In this document: positions 31,711 to 42,162 of the stretch, piece after piece
How positions within the stretch are numbered: position 1 is the first letter of the stretch
How the letters are laid out: each line of letters starts with the position of its first letter
From: Mytilinidion resinicola
Taxonomy: Eukaryota; Ascomycota; Dothideomycetes; Mytilinidiales; Mytilinidiaceae
Assembly (NCBI RefSeq): GCF_010093595.1
Contig: NW_022985448.1
Coordinates: 3,077 to 67,076 of the forward strand
DNA: 64,000 bases
Direction: 5' to 3'
Notes under the pieces: model-generated
Told to the model about the DNA's origin: nothing
Databases searched by the model: none
What the model saw: the letters and a program-made list of their open reading frames with translations, nothing else
Made by a program: the position numbers and the translations under genes

Positions 31711-33670
31711 ATGGTGGTCGCACTCACACAACCGGATGAACATCGCTTTGCGATCATTGTTGGCGCTGGAATCGCTGGAATCGTGCAAGCTTGCGAGTTT
31801 GTCAGGAAGAAAATCATTCCTCTGGAGGAGTTCGCAATCATCGACAAGAATGACGGCTATGGGGGTGTCTGGTTGACGAATACCTATCCGGGATGCGCGT
31901 GCGATAGTGAGCTCAAGCTGGACGCATGATTCAGTGGGACTAAATTAACATTTTCCGCAGTTCCAAGTCATGTTTACAGCATAAGCTGGGCAATGAACCC
32001 AGGTGAGCTAGCACCCTCTATTCCCGTCTGTGAGATGAACTGCGCCATCTAACATCCTCGTAGACTGGGGTAGGAGATACGCCCCTCAGTCGGAGATTCA
32101 GAGGTACTACGCAGAGATCGCGGAGAAGCACCGGCTTCCCGAAGTCACGACATTCAGCACCAAGGTCGATTCTGCAGAGTGGAATGACGGCTTACTGTTG
32201 TGGGTTCTTCAAACAACAAACCTCAAAACCGGAGAGAAGAAGACTTGGACATGCAATGTGGTATGGGCAACTTATTCTATGTTGAATGATAGAGGTCGCT
32301 AACAGAGTTTGCCATAGCTCATGAGCCCTACCGGTCAATTCAGCGTCCCGAAAAAGGCTCCCATAGAAGGTCTTGACAGATTCACTGGTGAGGAATGGCA
32401 CACCGGTTTATGGCCCAAGGACGCTTCCATCAAGGGCAAGAGAGTTGGCATTCTCGGTACTGGTCCCTCAGCTGCGCAACTTCTTCCCAAGATCTACAAG
32501 GACTGCAAATCACTCGTCGTCTATCAAAGGAGCCCTTCATTCGTGCTGCCTCGAGACGATTATGAGGTATCGGCTCTTCAAAAATGGATCTTTCGGTACG
32601 TTCCGCTAGTGATGCGACTTCACAAGTGGTATGTGTATCAAATGGTAGGTGATATAAGCAACGAACTTGTTGGACGGCTATGTTGACACAATTCTCAGAG
32701 CGCTTTCCTCAACAGACACGTGTTTGTCGTTGGCTCGTGGTTCCAAAAGAAGGCCATTCAAATGGCTTGGGGACATCTCAACAAGCAGGTCAAAAACGAG
32801 GCTACTCGAGAGAAACTTCGGTCACATGACAATTTCGGATGCAAGAGACGTAAGACTTTTCATTTCTCACTCTCAAACGTATAGCTAATATCAACCAGCG
32901 TTGTTGTTAGATGACTACTACCCAATATTCAACTCTCCACACGTAGAGTTAGTGACAGACCCGGTTGTCGCTTTGACAGAGCACGGCATTGTGTCTAAGA
33001 GCCCCAAGAGCAACGCCAAGACGGAAAAAGAAGTCGACGTTCTGATCTGGGGAACTGGCTATCGGCCTGCGGAGTTTGGGATAGCTTATCCTTGCAAGGG
33101 ACGAAGCGGAGTTCTTTTGTCCGACAAATACAGACCGGAGAACTTCTCTCTCTACGGTAAGTATGATTCAATAGCTCAAATTTCTCCAATCTGACGAGAT
33201 GTGAATCTAGGTGTCGCAGTCGACGACTTCCCGAACTTCTTCACCTACCTCGGACCGAATAGCTTGGCCTTCGAAGCCAGCGTTATCGACGAGTTGGAAA
33301 AGCAATCAACGCATAACGCGTTAGTAGCAAAGTATGTCTACGAGAAAAATAAAGGGAGTTTCAGATTTGCTGTGGAACCCCGCGAGGATGTCGTCAAGAC
33401 CTGGACGTTGTCACTGCGAGATGGGCAGGCAAAACACCCGGCAAATGTTCCTACCTGCCAGAGCTACTACAAGGTCAGTGATGCTCCCTTCTCCCTTGTT
33501 TCAGTTCCTTGGTACTGACTGGTCAAAAGTCACTAGAAGGAAACATCTACTTCTGGCCCTTCGAAATATCGAAGTACTACAAGATCATCGCAAACCCCAA
33601 TCTCAAGCGCGATTGGCGGTTGCTATCTACGCGACCGGGTCAAGGAGTGAAGATCTCTGACGTCGACTGA
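31711..33670 (+). CDS. Baeyer-Villiger monooxygenase-like flavoprotein (second copy)
   Basis: A multi-exon gene (about nine exons) for an FAD/NADPH monooxygenase of roughly 510-530 residues. Seen: FAD motif IIVGAGIAGIVQA near the N-terminus, GGVWLTNTYPGCACD, the family fingerprint FTGEEWHTGLW (about 32380-32412), the second Rossmann motif GILGTGPSAAQLLP, and GCKRPLLLDDYYP across an intron near 32849-32898. The last intron joins YYK to SLEGNIYFWPFEISKYY. The start at 31711 (MVVALTQPDEHRF) gives a short N-terminus. It belongs to a different BVMO branch from the copy at 1077-3178 (GVWLTNTYPGC rather than GTWFENHYPGV), so the two probably act on different ketones. It lies between cytochrome b5 and a P450. 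Confidence 0.9.
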
Positions 33671-33935
33671 GAATGATATGATATAGTTGCGTTTGTGTAC
33701 AGACTAGCTTTGATAGGGAGGGGAGATGGTGGTGGCTTGATATCTCATTTTCTTTGGGGACATTGGTTCAATTGATGTAAAAACACGCACGTGTTAGCAC
33801 TTCAGGCTTGGGCAAATGCATCAGAAGTGAATTTCAATCGCATTATTTTTTCCTACTCTGACTCCTCTCGTGTGCCTTATGAAGCTGTCATGCTTCAAGC
33901 TCCTAGACGGTGTTGATTTGCAGCAAGCATCCACA

Positions 33936-34264
33936 GATCTACGCAGCGTGGTTAGTAAACCGTCCGATTGATTACCGGCCTTAAGATTAGATTAGACTAT
34001 TCAAACCAAGATAGGGATTAGATTGGATTGGCCGGATAAAAGTGCGGATTGATTGGACGGATTGAGAGATCTCTAGCCAAGACCTCAAAAAGAGTATAAA
34101 TCTTTCCGCTTTAGGCTAAGCGAGAGAGAATTGGAGCGGATTAGACGGATTGAGGATTGACAAAGCTTTGGATTGATTGATTGGACTGTTAAGAGTATGT
34201 TTTAACAAACCGGCCATCAATCCGATTGAGGATTGGACGGTTTACTAACCACGCTGGATCTACG
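33936..34264. mobile_element. hAT-like MITE with perfect 8-bp target-site duplication
   Basis: Bases 33944-34256 (313 bp) begin CAGCGTGGTTAGTAAACC and end with the exact reverse complement, giving inverted repeats of about 22 bp (through GGACGG). Both sides are flanked by the 8-mer GATCTACG (33936-33943 and 34257-34264). The 8-bp duplication and CAGnG ends are hallmarks of the hAT superfamily. The interior has no open frame and is packed with short ATTGG/GATTGA motifs in both orientations, like the subterminal repeats of hAT elements. This is a non-autonomous miniature element inserted between the BVMO and P450 genes. The rest of the 33671-34594 gap is AT-rich and empty. Confidence 0.9.
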
Positions 34265-34594
34265 AGCATGCATCATCAATTTGTGGCTGAAGTCTAAAAT
34301 ATCCCCATGTGTCTCAGGGGAAAATCATTCTTCAAAAGACAGCCTTCACTCGCAACCAGATTGTGTGTTCAGGAAATGGTGATCTGGGTAGCAAATCGAA
34401 TTCTTTGTTGTGGTACACCTACTGACTCGAAAGCGAAAGACATTTAGCGTGAACCGTATCTAAGCTAATTGATTTCAAACAATTTCGAGGCCAGCTTTCT
34501 ATAAATAGCATCCCCTACTGACAGGCAACAAATAAATCACCCCCATCAACTCGATTCATGGTTCCTTGGGCATTCTTTTCAAGTCCGTGAAGCT

Positions 34595-36583
34595 TCATCG
34601 GCCCTTGTGAATGTGATCCAGATCAAGAGACACCTCCGGAGTTCTCGACTTGTACAACATAATCGCCTCCGGATTCGTCACATTCTCAAGGCCATGGGCC
34701 CTGATTAGGGGTTGGCCCTGGTCTTCTGGGAATTTGAAGTCGTATTGCAGCAACGCGTAGGCCAAAAGGATCTTGATCTCGTTGGATGCAAAGAAGCGTC
34801 CAGGGCACGCATGCTTTCCATGTCCAAATGGCAGATAATCGTCTCCGGTAGTCACGAATTGGTGCTTGCTCTCCTCTCCGGCGCGTTGCCGCATGTCGTA
34901 GAACCGACGACCGTTGAATACTTGCGGGTTCTCGTAGTATTCTTCGTCGTAGAGCCGGGTGTTGGGGACGGTCAACGCTGAGCCTTTGGGTATCACGGTA
35001 CCGTCGGAAAGAGTGATGGTCTCATTCGCGATTCGATTCACCGTCACTCGTGGATAGTTAGCACTCGGAGTTAGTGGGTTGAGGAATTCACATACTGAAT
35101 GATGCGGGGTGCATGCGGTTGCTCTCTTTCATATAGCTGTCCATCATCTTAAGTTGATTGAGAGTTGTCTTATCCCATGACTTCGCCGAGCCGAGCACCT
35201 CGATGAGTTCCTGTCTCAAAAGCTCCACTGAACCGGGGCTTCCGACGATGTTGTACATGCAATTCGTGAATGTGATTGAAGTAGTGTGGACTGCTCCAAG
35301 GGAGTAGTTTAATTGCCTAGCGTTCCTCTATGTTAGCCCTGGTGTCCATTATTTGATCTAACTATGGTCGATGACGATGAGAGATCATACCCATGAACGG
35401 CATCACACATGTCTCCAGTCTTCTCGGTGATAGCATCCATCCATGCGAATGCATCTGAGTACTTCTTAGGCTTCCGGCCAGCTTTGATATCCGCAGCACG
35501 CTCCTTTCTACGCGCAAGAATAGTGGGCTCTATAATGCGACGAGCAGTTTCTACATCTTCGCGCAGCTGCTTAGTCTGTGGCAAGAACCAATGGACAATC
35601 GGTCGTAGGATCGGGGGAATCGCTCTCATGACGTATCCTCCTTTGCCGAAATGCAGGGTGTACTCGACCGAAATGCGTAGCCAATCTTCATTCTTAGCAA
35701 GCTCTGGTGGCATGAAAGTGCGTGCGGACAGTCTTGCGATAAATCTAAGAGCTATGGCATTGAACTTGACAGGGGTCCAGTCTGCTACCTCATCAGTATT
35801 TCTCGTTCAATTGTGAGACACCTTACGGGAGATTTACCGTCTGCTGGAGGGAAAGACTCTTCGTAACATTTTTCAGCTTCCTCTGCTAGCACGTGTACTA
35901 CCGTTGCTGCAGAGCATGTTAGATATGACAAGTTTAACGCAGTGTCAAAGACATGACGTACCAAGAGACTGCGTCAGGCCCATTCTCACGGAGTCAATGA
36001 ATACATTGTTGTCGACAGCCGGCCTGGAACACATTAGGACGAGACGTATAAAAGCAGATACGTGAACCTACCTGAAACCTTCAAATCCAGGATAATTTGT
36101 AAAGAAGTCCTGTCGAGTTTGAGCAAGACAACAAGCTTTCGGAAAGAGGCACAAATTACCCTTTTTAGCCAGCTTTTGAAAGTCATGCGCTCGTCCGTCC
36201 GAACCTCCGAAGTCATATGAGGTGGAATAATGATGAGGGGTCCGTTCATCCCGAACACCTGGAAGGGGTGCTTCCTCTGTATTGACACAATGTCAGTCGC
36301 CAATTCAGAGATTCTCAGAGCATTCGCTAGACCATCTTACCGTTCGGACAGCGTTGTTCACGATCTCTTTGGCGGACGACATCCATCGTTTCTTCGCTTC
36401 AGTGTAGTCCTTCTCGCCGTCTTGCTTACCGATGAGGGGTATTCCAGAAATCGGTTTATCGTTCGAGTTACCAAAAAAGAAATAGAATGAACCCAGTAAC
36501 ACGACAGTAGTAACGGCGAGTACTCCGACACCCCCCAGGAGACTCAGAGGGCCTAGCGAAAGGCTGTTGCTTGAGGAAGCCAT
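34595..36583 (-). CDS. Cytochrome P450 monooxygenase (A)
   Basis: A membrane-anchored haem monooxygenase in many exons, about 500 residues. The N-terminus (MASSSNSLSLGPLSLLGG then LAVTTVVLLGSFYFFFG) is an ER signal anchor, followed by the proline-containing ISGIPLIG. The K-helix ExxR region (KESNRMHPAS) lies near 35100, and PERF-equivalent FNGRRFYDMR and the haem-binding FGHGKHACPGRFFA are near 34800-34920. The FGHGKHACPGRFFASNEIK form is typical of fungal P450s related to ent-kaurene oxidase and indole-diterpene enzymes. The stop is at 34595. The start at 36583 is preferred; an upstream in-frame Met adds three residues. Divergent from P450 B over 575 bp. The substrate is unknown, although that family prefers terpenoids. 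Confidence 0.92.
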
Positions 36584-37158
36584 TATGATCAAGCGTGTAG
36601 GTGTTTGGGACTTCTCGAACGCTCACGCTTTGTGGGAACTTATATCTGGACTGGGCGGGAAGCGACTGAACCGGATATATGCCTACTGCAGCCACCGGCT
36701 CATGCATATCTTGGTTGGTGTAAGCTCCCAGGGTTGTTGTCGGCTTAGGTAGCATCCTCTAAAAGCCGTGCGCTCTTTTTGCACTGTGCTCACTCGTACG
36801 AGCACTGTAGCCAATCACACGAGAGCGAACGTGTTAAGAATGGTCAGCCGTGCTTACCGTAGCGAAAATTTATGCAAATGCATAAAGGCAACATGGTTCC
36901 GGCCACGACTAGCGCATGGGGACCCCAGAAATGCCTTTCGGATGTTTCTGGGGCATGAGATGCGGGGAAACGCAACCGGCAACTGCCCCCCTCCGCCGGT
37001 ATAGCAGGGATTCCAGCCACCCGAGAGGATGCCGTCCGCGAGCACAACTCTGGACATGGCTGGAATCTTTCACGACATCGTCCGAAAGGGAATCAGTTCC
37101 CAGCTTCATTCCCTCTACGATCTTGGACCTGCAGCCACTGACATTCAGAGAGTTCGTC
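36584..37158. promoter_or_regulatory. Divergent promoter region, P450 A / P450 B
   Basis: 575 bp between two P450 starts. A perfect 10-bp palindrome CTCGTACGAG (36793-36802) lies inside a wider imperfect inverted repeat (GTGCT at 36786-36790, AGCAC at 36801-36805), next to a CCAAT box (about 36811). These are plausible shared regulatory elements. No gene is recognised between the two starts. Confidence 0.4.
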
Positions 37159-38859
37159 ATGGCTGTTCCCTCACTGAACGAAAGTGTGGAGACATATCCT
37201 CACCCAGGCTTGATGTTATTGGCCGCGGGAATTCTCGGCGTGAGTAATGACTGACTCTCAGAAGCATTATTCTACATACTCAGGTCTTAGTTCTGGCTCT
37301 ACTACGTTTCCACTGCAATATACTGTGTATACTTTCATCCTCTATCGCATATACCAGGGCCAACTTTCGCCAAATTCTCAAAAGTCCCGTTTGCGTCAAG
37401 TCTTGTCAGGGGCAGCTTTCACGATGACATTCGATCAATGCACGATAAATATGGAGAAATCATTCGCTTCACACCAAACCATATTTCCTTCACCAACCCT
37501 GAGGCATGGAAAGACATGTATAACTACAACAGCGCCGTTCCCCATTTCATGAAGGACAAGATGAACTATCTGACCCCTATCAATGGAGTTGAGAGCCTTC
37601 ATTCCACTCCAAATGACCTCGACCACCGCCGTCAAAGACGTTTCTTGTCTCATGCCTTTTCCGAGAAAGCTTTGCGCGAGCAAGAGCCGCTGGTGGTGTC
37701 CTACGTCGATCTTCTCGTGAAGCGACTAGGCGAGGAGGTCGATGGACCAAACCAGGGAAAAACGGATCTGGTGCGGTGGCTGAATTGGACAACCTTTGAT
37801 CTTGTGGGGGATCTGACCTTTGGTGAACCCTTCAATTGTCTAGCGAGCAGTGACTACCACCCTTGGATTGCAATGGTGTTTGACTCGATGCGTGCCGCCA
37901 TCTGGATGGTTGCGTCAAAGCAGTTTCCAGCTCTGGATTGGGCTCTAGAGAGGTTGATCCCCAAGGCCGTCATGCAAAAGATGCACGATCACCACAATCT
38001 GAGCGTGCAAAAGATGGATCGCCGTCTCGCGACCAAGACCGAGCGTCCAGATTTTGTAACATACCTAATCGAGAGATCTGGAGGCCTTGAAAACATCAAT
38101 CTTCCTGAAATGCACTCCAACTCCACTCTTATCATTCTAGGCGGCAGCGAAACGAGTGCCACGGCTCTTTCAGGGGCTATTTACCACCTTGTTCGGAATC
38201 CAGAGAAGTTCGAGAGACTGGTCAAGGAGGTTCGCACGAAGATCAAGACGAAGGAAGATTTCGCGCTGAATGACCTTGCGCATTTGCCCTACCTAAATGC
38301 GTGCTTGGAGGAGTCTATGAGGATCTACCCACCGGTGGCAGGATACCTACCCAGAACTGCTCCCAAGGAAGGCTGCATGGTTGCTGGATACTTCGTTCCT
38401 CCATTTGTATGATTGAATACACTCTCTTGTGTTTCCTATCACTGATCACTTCATCTCAGACCCAAGCCTCGATCACTCCATGGGCCATAACTCATTCCAA
38501 AGAAAATTTCAAAGATCCGGACAAGTATTTTCCTGAGCGCTGGCTCGATGAAGGTATTTATGGCGAATTTGCGTCGGATAAGCGTGCTGCATCCCAGCCT
38601 TTCTCCGTTGGTCCCAGGAACTGCATTGGGAAGAAGTGAGTGCTCGAGTTGGAAATCGATCTGGGATTTCGTACTGATTTTTTTGGGTAGTCTTGCCTGG
38701 GCTGAAATGCGCTTGATTTTGGCTAAGCTGCTCTGGAACTTTGATATTACCATTGATCCGGAAAGTGATAACTGGACCCAGCAGAAGACGTACATCCTGT
38801 GGCAGAAGCCTCCACTGGTCTTGAAGCTGCGGCATAGGAGCTATGGCAGTGAGAAATAA
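37159..38859 (+). CDS. Cytochrome P450 monooxygenase (B), TRI11/CYP65-like
   Basis: About 510 residues. The start at 37159 (MAVPSLNESVETYPHP) precedes the signal anchor. Intron 1 (37240-37290, GTGAGT...CTTAG) joins ILG to FWLYYVSTAIYCVYFHPLSHIPGP, the membrane end and proline hinge. Then come the C-helix DHRRQRRFLSHAFSEKALREQE, the I-helix GGSETSATAL (oxygen-activation Thr), the K-helix EESMR, PERW, and the haem motif FSVGPRNCIGKK completed across a short intron (near 38637-38693) by SLAWAEMRLI. It resembles isotrichodermin C-15 hydroxylase-type fungal P450s. It is a close paralog of P450 C 0.6 kb downstream, pointing to tandem duplication. Confidence 0.93.
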
Positions 38860-39446
38860 GAAGGGAAACGGCACTCAATCGTCTCGTGTTTCTGATACGC
38901 TCGAGTTGAAGGGGAGATGAATGTAAATAGGAATTGAGTAGTTTTTCGAGACCTGTTCTCTCCATCTCGATGAATTAATTACCACGAAGTTCAACGTTTG
39001 AAGATAGCAGTCCTTCAAAATACTCATAATAACCTAATCTGCACCACTACAGTCATTGAGTCAAAGTCACAAGAATTTTACAGAGTTTCTTTCGAAACTA
39101 AGACGGCTAAACCCATTAACGCATCATAATCATGAACTTGAGAAAAGGGTGTGCAGTGGGCACGCTAGATACACGATATTCTTAGCTTGAGATCATGGCA
39201 TAATCGTGCTGATGGGAGTGGTGGATAGCACGGCAAGATCCAGCACGCCGCGCGATTTTATGCACACCTCTCGGAATCATCTGATCCAGACATGCCTGGA
39301 CTCGGAAGCCCACGCCCTGACCCCTCAGTTCGGGAGGCTTGTATCCGCCCCGCAGCAAGCTCGATATTTCTTAAGGCTTGCAATAAAACCCGTGCTAAAG
39401 CCACCTTCAATTTTTTCTGTGCGTATCTCTATCCGTCTTTCTCAAA
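38860..39446. other. Intergenic region between tandem P450 genes
   Basis: 587 bp. It presumably holds the P450 B terminator and the P450 C promoter. An open frame at 39206-39568 runs into P450 C out of frame and is not supported as a gene. Confidence 0.35.
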
Positions 39447-41144
39447 ATGGGGTTCGTAGACGATTTCACGTCCTTCAAGCTTGCCAGCCCAGCGGGACTG
39501 GTCCTCATACCCACTCTCGGCATTTCCGCTGTAAGTTATTTCGCAATGCTTCATCAGCCTCAATATGAAAAAGTACCAATCCGTCGTCACTAGATCTTGA
39601 GCTACTACATCATCATCGGGCTGTACAACATCACGTTCCACCCCCTCGCCAAGTACCCAGGTCCAAAAAGCTACGGCTTCACGCGTCTGACATGGTCTCT
39701 GGACGTTATTTCCGGAAAATCATGCTTCCGCCTCGCCGCCCTCCACGACAAATACGGCGAAGTCGTCCGCATCGGCCCCAACGAGCTCTCCTACACCAAC
39801 TCGAAAGTCTGGAAAGAAGTCTTCGGCTCGCAGCCCGGCGGCAAGCCGCAAATGCAAAAGGATCCCCTCCACTACCAGAAACATGATAAGACGCCATCCT
39901 TGCACGTGTCTGGGGACGCGGACCACACGCGCATGCGACGCTTGATAGCCCATGCGTTTTCCGACAAGGCTTTGCGCGACCAGGAGTACATCATGCAGAA
40001 TTACTCGAGCTTGTTGATCAGCCGATTACGGGAGGTGAGTGCGGGCGGCACAACGGTGAATATCCGCCAATGGTATCACTGGGCCCTGTTCGACCTCTTC
40101 GGGGATCTCTGCTACTGCGAGCCGTTTGGGTGTCTCCGGGACGGGAAGAGTCATCCGTGGGTTGATATCATCGGGGAGTCGATCCAAGCTTTCGCGTATA
40201 TCGGACTCGCGAGACGGATTCCGGGGCTGCAGAAGCTGCTGTTCAAGATGATGCCGAAGAAGAAGATCGAGCAGGCGGCGTGGCACACGAAGTTCAGCAG
40301 CGATTTGGCCGATAAGCGAATGGCGATGCAGACGGACCGACCGGATTTCATGAGCTTCTTGCTCAAGTATAATGATGAGAAGGGATTGTCGATTCCGGAG
40401 ATTCGATCGAACTCGAATGTGTTGATTCCAGGTGGGAGTGAAACAACTGGGACGTTCTTGGCGGGGACGACGTGGCATTTATTGAAGAACCCCGATAAGA
40501 TGAAGAAGCTTGTTCAGGAGGTGCGCGGAGCTTTTGCTACTCAGGAGGAGATCACAGTTGTCAAGTTAAACCAACTGAAATATCTTACGGCTGTTATCGA
40601 AGAAGGCCTGCGGGTCTATCCTCCAGTGCCCTCGAACATGCCTCGATCGATTCCACCAGAAGGCGCAACAGTGTGTGGGAAATGGGTACCTGGCGGAGTG
40701 AGTTCATTGACTTCAATTTGCGACTCCCTTGCTTACAATGACAGACTTCCGTTGCCATAGCACCATGGCCAATGTTTACGAGCGCCGCAAACTTCTCCGA
40801 CCCGCTCTCCTTCATCCCTGAGCGATGGCTTGGAGATCCGCTCTTCGCGCACGATGACAGGGCCGCATTCCAGCCTTTCTCATCTGGTCCCAGGAACTGC
40901 ATCGGAAAGAAGTAAAGTCACCCCTCGTGTTCACGATTCCCAAAGCTAACATATCGGTAGTCTTGCTTACGCGGAAATGCGCATGGTATTGGCAAAGATG
41001 GTATGGAACTTCGATCTTGTATTGCAGCCGGAAAGCGAGAATTGGTTCCCACACGAAATGGTCGTCGTTTGGAACATTCCGCCTCTTCATATCAAGCTGA
41101 TTCCGGTGGTACGCGAGCCTGCAATTACCGTTACCGAGTCGTGA
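39447..41144 (+). CDS. Cytochrome P450 monooxygenase (C), paralog of P450 B
   Basis: About 510 residues. The start at 39447 (MGFVDDFTSFKLASP). Intron 1 (39532-39594, GTAAGT...ACTAG) joins GIS(A) to ILSYYIIIGLYNITFHPLAKYPGP. The large second exon carries DHTRMRRLIAHAFSDKALRDQE, the I-helix GGSETTGTF and the K-helix EEGLR. A third exon has PERW and FSSGPRNCIGKK, and the last exon SLAYAEMRMVLAKMVWNFDL and the stop at 41144. Exon structure and motifs parallel P450 B, although exon 2 here has more G/C at third positions. Adjacent paralogs in one cluster often oxidise successive positions of one scaffold (inference). Confidence 0.93.
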
Positions 41145-42162
41145 AGATTGTATTCTCTCGGAGAAAACTTTTGTTCAGACGGATGTATGCTCACAGCTAC
41201 TACGTTTGTTAGGGTAGCAAGGGCTTGAGGTTACAGAGTTTTGAGGAGGTACGATAGAGTATAAAGCAATAGAAAAACTATATCACTAGAAGATTGAATA
41301 CTCGAGCATTCGGTGTGACAGTCTATGAGGAGGTAAAAGCAACGGTAAAGAAAGGACTCCGGCTCAGCTCTTCCGCGACCCGGCAAAAATGCAAAAATGA
41401 ATCGAAGCATTTACGTGAACCGTGTGGCATCAGCGGCGATGTGACCACCTGAGTGGTGAGGGTCTGTCTAGCGCTTTCTGAGGCAAATACACGCGTGAAC
41501 AGGCTTTGGTCGAGTGCTAAGAGTCTAGGACTGCTTCAATTATGATGGGTCCTTGATGGAGTTGTGATGATGGAGACGAACGAAGAGAAGTGTCCAAGTG
41601 GACAATTGCTCAAGCGAGGACTGGTTTAGTCGGCATTTCACGTAATATAGCAACATGTGGTTCATAATAACTACCAAATAGAGTAACTGACGGATCTATT
41701 CTCTTCATAAGAGTCTTATAAGAAGATCTAGGGAAGTGACACTATACCTCATCACAATTTTGTTCACACTCTTCTGCCAGTGCGTGTAGCGCTTCGACAC
41801 ACCGACACCCTTGTAGTGATTCGGGGCGAGGGATACGATTTTCAACCGGGGTACTCCCTTATGCTGTTGTTTGGGACTGCATGCCCAGTTTAGACTTCCT
41901 CAACTGGTTTATCAACATGAGAAAGGGTCGAAGGACTGTATGAAGGCGTATGTACCAATACCGAGATGGCTTACCCTGTATCGTAGTATGCAGAGCTTCT
42001 TGCGCTTTTAGTTGGTCTCTTTCCACCCAATCTTCTCTCCCTTCGTCCGAGACTTTCTCTTGACTTAATTGCTCACTTGTGTATGAGCATGCCTCGCTTT
42101 GCATATTGAGTGCCCGACGTCAATCCCTATCCAGACATCATCTATTCAATCCGAAAGACTCG
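41145..42162. other. Intergenic region, boundary of the metabolic gene set
   Basis: About 1 kb without a recognisable gene, RNA or mobile element. Open frames are short. It separates the last P450 from the HET fusion gene and is a reasonable right-hand limit of the metabolic cluster. Confidence 0.4.
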
